Shown piece by piece: positions 58,386 to 64,000 of a stretch of DNA of 64,000 bases. Location: IMG/VR virus record IMGVR_UViG_3300006224_000007, positions 1-64,000 of that record, one strand, 5' to 3'. The stretch is from a virus. How positions within the stretch are numbered: position 1 is the stretch's first letter; every line of letters starts with the position of its first letter. Made by a program: the position numbers and the translations under genes. The notes below the pieces were generated by a model. It saw nothing but the letters and a program-made list of their open reading frames with translations, searched no databases and had not been told where the DNA came from.

Positions 58386-59173
58386 TGGGAGTAATAGCTG
58401 ACACATTTGGTCAGATTATAAATGATTTACAAAATGCTACAGGTGCAGGAGCAGCTAGATTTGGTCGTGTATCAGGGCATGTATCTACATTTGGACCAAG
58501 AGGAATGTGGACAGATGAAAAAACTGGGAGAAGATATGGACCAGAGCGCGGAGGAATTGGTGCAGCCCTTTTACTTACAATGAGTAGAGAAGATTTTGCT
58601 GCGGCTACTAGAAGAGTTAGAGCATATGAACGAATACCATATCTTACTGGTACATTTGCTTTAAATAAAGTTGGTCACTATATAATTGGTCATGATGGAC
58701 CTGTAAATAGAGCTTTTGATACAGAAAGTGCGCCAGGTGGTGAGCCGTGGCAAGAGCTTTCTGATTCAGAAAAAAGATGGAGAGCGCATGGTGGTGGAGG
58801 AATGGTTGAAGGACCAATTCTTGATGATGCGACTGACCAAAATCCTTCTGAAAAACTTAAAATGATAGCTATGAGTGAATCCCAAATGCTACAAGTAAAT
58901 GTTACTGGGCAATATGCTAGATTATTAGTAAGTCCTGAACATCTTGAAGGTAAAGCAAGATTTAAATTTTTTGTTCATCAACTAGGAAGTGATAATGGTT
59001 GGGGAATGGGAATAGAAATTCCTGCAAGACCATTCTTCCCTGAAAGTCCAGACGATTTAAATTCTGCTGAAGTTGCAACTATAACACATTTAATCACAGA
59101 AGGTATTGACGAAGGTGTGGAAGAAAGGGCTGCGGAGAGAGGATTACGATTGGCGAGAGGTCTTAGAGGATGA
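58385..59173 (+). CDS. Virion morphogenesis / tail completion protein (gpS-like)
   Basis: 262 residues. The C-terminal IEIPARPFFPESPDD is typical of Mu gpG/P2 gpS-type morphogenesis proteins. One base overlap with the previous gene. Confidence 0.75.
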   Translation: MGVIADTFGQIINDLQNATGAGAARFGRVSGHVSTFGPRGMWTDEKTGRRYGPERGGIGAALLLTMSREDFAAATRRVRAYERIPYLTGTFALNKVGHYIIGHDGPVNRAFDTESAPGGEPWQELSDSEKRWRAHGGGGMVEGPILDDATDQNPSEKLKMIAMSESQMLQVNVTGQYARLLVSPEHLEGKARFKFFVHQLGSDNGWGMGIEIPARPFFPESPDDLNSAEVATITHLITEGIDEGVEERAAERGLRLARGLRG

Positions 59174-59628
59174 TTACACTAATAGAAAATAAAGTTGTTG
59201 AGATTTTACAAGCGGCTACAATTGATGATGTATCTACTGACGTTGTTGTGGGAATTGATGACTTGTTGCTAGACTGGAATCAGTATGGAGAATATCCAAG
59301 AATTGTAGTAGCTTGTGAAGGTGTTGAGACTCAATATATACAAGTTGGCGCTGTTACAAAGGAATATGCGGTTAATATTTTCTTATTGTGCTATAATACT
59401 AACAAGGATGAATTAGTAAGGCAAAGAGATGTTATAGTCGATAGAATAGAGGTAGCCCTAAGAGCTAATCAAAGATTGGATAATTTAGCCGATAATAGTA
59501 TAAGAGAAACTGTGTTTAGTTCCTCAATTCCAAGAGTTAGAGTTTCTAAGTCTGGAGTAAACGATAGTTACTATGCGGTTGCATGGATTGATTTTAGGGT
59601 AAATACTGATAGAATAATCGCTCTATAA
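59170..59628 (+). CDS. Tail completion/terminator-like protein
   Basis: 152 residues; EYPRIVVACEGVETQYIQVGAVTKEYAVNIFLL is like tail-terminator proteins that cap the tube. Position agrees. Confidence 0.65.
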   Translation: MITLIENKVVEILQAATIDDVSTDVVVGIDDLLLDWNQYGEYPRIVVACEGVETQYIQVGAVTKEYAVNIFLLCYNTNKDELVRQRDVIVDRIEVALRANQRLDNLADNSIRETVFSSSIPRVRVSKSGVNDSYYAVAWIDFRVNTDRIIAL

Positions 59629-59653
59629 TAAGGAAAGGGGGTGAATAACTTAA

Positions 59654-60673
59654 ATGACAATTACAGGCTTAGTTGGACATTTAGGCGTAGGGGTACAAGT
59701 TCCTAGTAGTGGTGGTGTAGACGTTAATGGTATGGTTGCTGAAGCTGATTTGGGTGATGGTACTTATACACCTACTATTAGTGACTTCTTTGTTATCACA
59801 GAAGAAAGCTTTACTGCTGAAAACAACCCAATGGTTGCTGAAAATGAAATTGGTAGAGGTCGTGACCGTACTGGTGCTGTAGCTGGTGGATATGCTATTG
59901 CTGGTGGTTTTGGTGGTTACGCTAGAACTACTGACTTAGGATTACTTTGCCAGATGGCATTAAGTAATGATGAGGCTGCTTGCGCTGCAAGCGGCTCTAC
60001 TGGTATTTCTACTGTTGTTCCTACAGACTATCTTGATTGGTGGACTGTAGAGAAAAACGTTGGTGATACCTTATACCAATGGCTAGTAAATGCGAAGATG
60101 AACACGTTAACAATCTCTGTTAACCAAGGTGAAATCGCAACTTATACTACTGATTGGGTAGTTTCTTTGGAAAAGAAAATTACATCTGGTGACGCTACTA
60201 CTCCTACCTACGTTGATGATGACTTGTTAGCTTTCCACGGTGGCTTGCTTAAACTTGGTGGTACACAGTACAATAACATGGAATCAGTAGAAATTGCTAT
60301 TGGTAATGGCCTTTCTAATGATGAGTATACGGTACACCCTTCTCGTTTCCTTAATAACGTAACTGAAGGAGCAAGAACATTTGACTTGAACTTCAACCAA
60401 GTATTCCAGGATGCTGATGACTACGCTAACTACACTTATGGTGCTGTTGGTCGTACAACTCCAGGATATGACTTGTATGAAGATGATGTTTATTTCTTGC
60501 TTATGAACGCGCAGACTAAAGCTGCGGCTACTGAGTATATTGAATTCTTCTTCCCCCGTGTGATGTTTGGTGGGTTGCCTGTGACCCTTGCATCTGGTAG
60601 AATTGTTGTAGCCAATACTGGTACAGTATTGTCTCCGACAGTCGGTAATATAATTACCGTTTATTACAAGTAA
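59654..60673 (+). CDS. Major tail tube protein
   Basis: 339 residues, ATG after AAAGGGGGTGAATAAC. Long beta-rich protein (SVNQGEIATYTTDWVVSLEKK; MESVEIAIGNGL) of the phage tail-tube type, before the chaperone genes. No sheath gene follows within the window, so a siphovirus-like tail is likely. Confidence 0.8.
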   Translation: MTITGLVGHLGVGVQVPSSGGVDVNGMVAEADLGDGTYTPTISDFFVITEESFTAENNPMVAENEIGRGRDRTGAVAGGYAIAGGFGGYARTTDLGLLCQMALSNDEAACAASGSTGISTVVPTDYLDWWTVEKNVGDTLYQWLVNAKMNTLTISVNQGEIATYTTDWVVSLEKKITSGDATTPTYVDDDLLAFHGGLLKLGGTQYNNMESVEIAIGNGLSNDEYTVHPSRFLNNVTEGARTFDLNFNQVFQDADDYANYTYGAVGRTTPGYDLYEDDVYFLLMNAQTKAAATEYIEFFFPRVMFGGLPVTLASGRIVVANTGTVLSPTVGNIITVYYK

Positions 60674-60698
60674 TAGTTAAGTAAAGGAGTAAAAGAAA

Positions 60699-61148
60699 AT
60701 GGCTCAAAGAATTTATGTACAAACTGTCCCTGAAATATTTCGAGTTTATATACCTGAAGAAAAAGACTTACCAGAAGAAGACAAGACTTGGTTTGAGCAT
60801 CGCAAAATGACTGAAGCTGATTACCAGAAATTTGTGGACTTAACTTCAACAGTTAAGTTGGCAAACAAGAAAAAAGGCAAAGAGACTGATGACAAAGCTG
60901 AAGTTGATATGATGCTTGGTACTACAAGAGCATTCCTAATTAAGACTCTTATCGTGAACTGGAATGTTATTGGTGAGGATGGCAAAGTATTAGCTGCTAC
61001 ATTAAACAATGTCAATATGTTATCACCTGAAATAGTTAAGATTTGGATTGACGATATTTATGACAAGAACCCAATTCTTAAAGCGGAAGAGGAAGACGAT
61101 GGAGATAAAGAGATTGTAGCTGTTGGAGAAAAATCCCCTTTAGCTTAA
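60699..61148 (+). CDS. Tail assembly chaperone G
   Basis: 149 residues in the usual position between tube and tape measure. FRVYIPEEKDLPEEDKTWFEH, a helical middle and an acidic end. It carries a slippery heptamer next to its stop, so a fraction of ribosomes makes the G-T fusion. Such chaperones bind the tape measure. Confidence 0.85.
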   Translation: MAQRIYVQTVPEIFRVYIPEEKDLPEEDKTWFEHRKMTEADYQKFVDLTSTVKLANKKKGKETDDKAEVDMMLGTTRAFLIKTLIVNWNVIGEDGKVLAATLNNVNMLSPEIVKIWIDDIYDKNPILKAEEEDDGDKEIVAVGEKSPLA

Positions 61149-61426
61149 TCTTAGAAAATCAAGTAATAGCAATCTTAGAAGGAAGGCAGGAGATAGGAGA
61201 GCATCCACTCCTGCCTTCCGTTAGACAATGGTTAGACTGGAAGCTAACTAAAATTCTGCCTAGAGAGGGTGGAACTTTAAACCAAGACCCTGAATTCATG
61301 AGAGATTTAAGAATTATCTCTGGACTTGAAGCTGATTGGGAAAAAATTGGTAAGGCTAGGGCTGGTATTAGAAAACAGATACAAGAAGGAAAAGGTAAAG
61401 TAAAAGGTGGATACTTACTTAAATAA
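60699..61426 (+). CDS. Tail assembly chaperone G-T fusion by -1 frameshift
   Basis: From C-CCT-TTA (61136-61142) the -1 frame continues to a TAA at 61424 and has no start codon of its own where needed. It adds about 94 residues: ILENQVIAILEGRQEIGEHP and RQWLDWKLTKILPREGG. The overlap and extension are the standard frameshift arrangement of tail chaperones. Confidence 0.85.
61136..61142 (+). other. Slippery heptamer CCCTTTA for -1 frameshift
   Basis: In zero frame it reads C-CCT-TTA, the X-XXY-YYZ form. It lies four bases before the zero-frame stop. Reading then shifts to AGC (61142) in the -1 frame. Confidence 0.85.
61181..61219 (+). other. Strong hairpin downstream of the slippery site
   Basis: GGAAGGCAGGAG (61181-61192) and CTCCTGCCTTCC (61208-61219) form a perfect 12-bp stem with a 15-base loop, 38 bases after the heptamer. 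It could stimulate frameshifting even at this longer distance, and lies in the fusion reading frame. Confidence 0.7.
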
Positions 61427-61438
61427 GGAAGGTGCATC

Positions 61439-64000
61439 ATAGACCGAGAACTTAGATTTGTAGTTTCTCTTAAAGATAACGCCTCACGGCAAGCAAGACA
61501 ACTGGCTAGAAATCTTAGCCAGTTGAATACTACCCATGTTACAAACATTCGCCTTAACTTAATTGATAATGTAACTAGAAAACTAAAAGCCTTATATGCA
61601 GCTATATCTAAACAGGAAGGCGCTGTTTCTCTAGCGGCACTTACAGCAGGAGCAACAAATCTAGGTACTGCTCTTCAAGGCGCATTTAGTACTACTTCCA
61701 GTCAAAAATGGTATAACACTGTCTTTGGTTTTCTAAAAGGCGCAACAAAATATGCCACCATATTTGGTGATGCATTAGTAGGTGGCTTTCTTGCCGCAGG
61801 TGCCGCAGCACAAACTCTTGTTACAGTAATCTCCGCTATCGCAACTAAATGGATTGTTAGCATCAATAGTGAGATGGAACAATTCGAAGTTATGCTTCAA
61901 ACTACTCTTCACAGCCTTACCGCTGCAAAAGAACAAATGGCAGACATTGTTCAATTTGCAAAAGAAACCCCTTATCAAATTAAAGAGATTACTGCTGCCG
62001 TTACAAAATTAGCGGCTTATAATATGCCTGTCGATAAATGGTTAAAACCATTAGGCGATATGGCTTCTGCTTTTGGTCGTGATATTACTGATGCCGTAGA
62101 AGCTGCTGCTGACGCTATGACTGGTATGTTCCGTCGTGCGTTATCTTATGGTATTAAAATGGAACGTTCAGACTTTGACCAAGGTGGTAAATATGCTGGT
62201 ATGACATATGCTGACGCTTTTATGATGGAAGTTCAAAAAAGATTCTCTGGAGGTATGGAACTTCAAGCTAAGACCTTTAAAGGAATCGTGTCTAATATCA
62301 AAGATACGTTCTATATTGCTTTTCAACAAGCTACTCAACCTGCGTTTGAGGGAATAAAAGGAATAGTAAGTGATGTTTATGATTGGCTAAATGCTAATTC
62401 TGGTCAAATTCAGCGCTATTTCAAAATTATAAATGATACTGTGATGGAGTTATTAGATACTGCTAAAGAGGTATTTAAATATTTCCAAAAAGATATTCTT
62501 CCAAGCCTTGTTCAATTATTTGAAGTAACTATGGAAGTTTGGTCTACCTTTAAAAAAGTTATGGGAACATTGATAACTGCTTTTGTTGTTCCTGCTCTTA
62601 CTGTTTTAGGAAAACTTCTAGAGTTATTTGTTGACCTTATTGATTATGCAAAAATGCTCCTAGTTATCTACATGGGATACAGAGCAGCAGTTCTAGTTTT
62701 AAAACTCTTAGGCGTTCAAATGGTAAGTCTTGCTGCTAAAACGGCTTCTGCTAATGGAGCAGCAACTTTACTTTCTACTACCTTAAAAACTGTAACAACG
62801 CGAGTATTGCTGTTAGCGGCTGCTCTTGGTATTATGTGGATAGCAGAAAAATTCATAAAAACTAGAGATGCTATTAAAGAACTTGGTGGTTCTTTTGATA
62901 AGATTGCTGGTGGAGCAGAGAAAGTTAAAGGATATCTTGAAGAGCTAGGAAAAGCAAACAACTTTAGCACAGATGAAATGGCTGAAGCTGCTAATGTGGC
63001 TAAAGAATATGGTAACAATATGCAAAACGCTCTTGAAATTGGTGCTAAGGCTGCTGGAGCTTCTAATCTTAATATGCAGCTTTCTGATACTATAGAACTA
63101 ATAGGACAAGTATCAGATGCCTTTATTCATGAGGGAGATTCTGCTGAATTAATGGCTAAAAAAACTACTGAGGCTGCTGAGTTACTTAAATATCTAAAAG
63201 ATAATGCAGAAGAGCTTGGAATTACATTTGAAGATGTTCAAGCTAATTTTGAACGCTATCCTGATGTTCTTGAAGCTTACGGAGACAACATAGAAGGTCT
63301 TGGAATAGCGATTAAAAAATTTACTGCTGCCGCTTGGTTAGAAGAATCAACTGCTGATTTGAATGTTCTATTTAAAATGCTTCAAAACTTAATGGCACCA
63401 ACAAAAGAGATGCTATTAAATTATCCAACTGATACTTGGATTTCCCGTTCTACAGCAGATTTAAAAACTCTTTCAAAACAATTAGAAACTTCAGATGCAG
63501 AACTATCTGCTAGGTATTTAGCTAGTGCTGAAACTATAGAAGAAATTATGAATACCTATGGTATTATTGCTGGACAAGCAGATAAAGCACAAGCAGCAGC
63601 CAAAAGCACAGTAGGTATGACTGAAGAATATGCTGCTAGACTTGAAGAAGAAATAGAAAAAAGACGCTTAACTGGTGCTGATGCAGTAGCATCGGCGGCT
63701 GATAAAGAACTGCAAGCTGCTGAAGCAAGAGAAAGGTCTGCTAAGGCAATAGAAGCTGCTAACAAAACAGGTGTGTTGACACCGTTGGCTACTAATCAAC
63801 CTGCTGGAGCAGTTTCTAAAGTTTCAGTGGTTGATTGGGTTGTAAACCACCCTGTAGCTGGTGTGTTAGGAGTAATAGCTGCTACTATTGCTATAGCAAA
63901 AGTACTTAATAAAGGTTTTTCTAAACTTGGTCAAATAGGAATAAGAGCTATTAAAGTTCAAACTGCTGCTGCTGGTACAAGACTAGCTCGCTTTGGGTTG
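61439..64000 (+). CDS. Tape measure protein (start; runs off the window)
   Basis: An open frame of at least 854 codons continues to the right edge. No ATG, GTG or TTG lies in frame between the stop at 61424 and the strongly protein-like start RELRFVVSLKDNASRQARQLARNL. An ATA at 61439 follows GGAAGGTGCATC at the right distance and is the best start. The sequence is long and helical with hydrophobic stretches (LLVIYMGYRAAVLVLKLL), as expected for the ruler that sets tail length. Confidence 0.85.
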   Translation, partial: MDRELRFVVSLKDNASRQARQLARNLSQLNTTHVTNIRLNLIDNVTRKLKALYAAISKQEGAVSLAALTAGATNLGTALQGAFSTTSSQKWYNTVFGFLKGATKYATIFGDALVGGFLAAGAAAQTLVTVISAIATKWIVSINSEMEQFEVMLQTTLHSLTAAKEQMADIVQFAKETPYQIKEITAAVTKLAAYNMPVDKWLKPLGDMASAFGRDITDAVEAAADAMTGMFRRALSYGIKMERSDFDQGGKYAGMTYADAFMMEVQKRFSGGMELQAKTFKGIVSNIKDTFYIAFQQATQPAFEGIKGIVSDVYDWLNANSGQIQRYFKIINDTVMELLDTAKEVFKYFQKDILPSLVQLFEVTMEVWSTFKKVMGTLITAFVVPALTVLGKLLELFVDLIDYAKMLLVIYMGYRAAVLVLKLLGVQMVSLAAKTASANGAATLLSTTLKTVTTRVLLLAAALGIMWIAEKFIKTRDAIKELGGSFDKIAGGAEKVKGYLEELGKANNFSTDEMAEAANVAKEYGNNMQNALEIGAKAAGASNLNMQLSDTIELIGQVSDAFIHEGDSAELMAKKTTEAAELLKYLKDNAEELGITFEDVQANFERYPDVLEAYGDNIEGLGIAIKKFTAAAWLEESTADLNVLFKMLQNLMAPTKEMLLNYPTDTWISRSTADLKTLSKQLETSDAELSARYLASAETIEEIMNTYGIIAGQADKAQAAAKSTVGMTEEYAARLEEEIEKRRLTGADAVASAADKELQAAEARERSAKAIEAANKTGVLTPLATNQPAGAVSKVSVVDWVVNHPVAGVLGVIAATIAIAKVLNKGFSKLGQIGIRAIKVQTAAAGTRLARFGL

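Noticed and set aside
1-64000. CRISPR arrays, insertion sequences, integrase or attachment sites
   Set aside because: No regularly spaced repeats, transposase or integrase motifs were found while reading both strands.

Overview
This window is a stretch of an A+T-rich tailed-phage genome (Caudoviricetes). All convincing genes lie on the + strand. They are tightly packed, often with 1-8 nt overlaps, and there is no gene-free stretch above about 210 bases. A terminase, portal, scaffold, HK97-type capsid and tail block is preceded by phage replication genes and many tiny unknown genes. The host is probably a Gram-positive, perhaps a spore-forming Bacillota lineage. The signs are an S-layer-homology lysin with a signal peptide, a sortase-like surface protein, a SpoVS homologue, a B12-dependent ribonucleotide reductase and AGGAGG-type ribosome sites. 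The taxon itself is not fixed by the sequence.

Layout. 1-3.9 kb: a compact ubiquitin-like conjugation cassette: a beta-grasp modifier, an E2-like protein with a Cys-repeat tail, a JAMM protease and an E1-like activating enzyme. 3.9-18 kb: many small genes plus a DnaB-like helicase (6808), primase (8685), tRNA-Leu (10399), a first RNA ligase (13616), an HNH protein and a secreted SLH/glucosaminidase lysin (15447). 18-20.5 kb: two Thr-rich surface-anchored proteins separated by a candidate structured RNA. 20.5-27 kb: a PP-loop sulfurtransferase-like ATPase, an RNA-repair pair (nucleotidyltransferase and RtcB) and five tandem small SH3-like proteins. 27-35 kb: the recombination/replication core: SSB, family A DNA polymerase, P-loop kinase, RecA, two resolvase-like nucleases, a Cas4/RecB-like nuclease and SpoVS. 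A G+C-rich iteron-like island follows the polymerase. 35-43 kb: small genes, a glycosyltransferase and class II RNR. 43.3-50.2 kb: a glycan cluster of glycosyltransferases, three FkbM methyltransferases, an SGNH esterase-like protein and a cytidylyltransferase. 50.7-64 kb: dCMP deaminase, intein-split terminase, portal, scaffold, capsid, connector, tail tube, frameshifted tail chaperones and the start of the tape measure.

How it fits together. Replication (helicase, primase, Pol, SSB, RecA, resolvases) is fed by the phage's own RNR and dCMP deaminase. RNA-repair enzymes may undo host RNA-cleaving defences. The glycan cluster could decorate virions or alter the host surface. The most striking system is the phage-borne Ubl-E1-E2-JAMM cassette. 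It is not next to any recognisable defence effector, so it may act on phage or host proteins during infection. Decoding is also unusual. An intein splits the terminase P-loop, a canonical CCCTTTA slippery site with a strong hairpin makes the G-T fusion, and the portal and tape measure appear to start at ATA codons.
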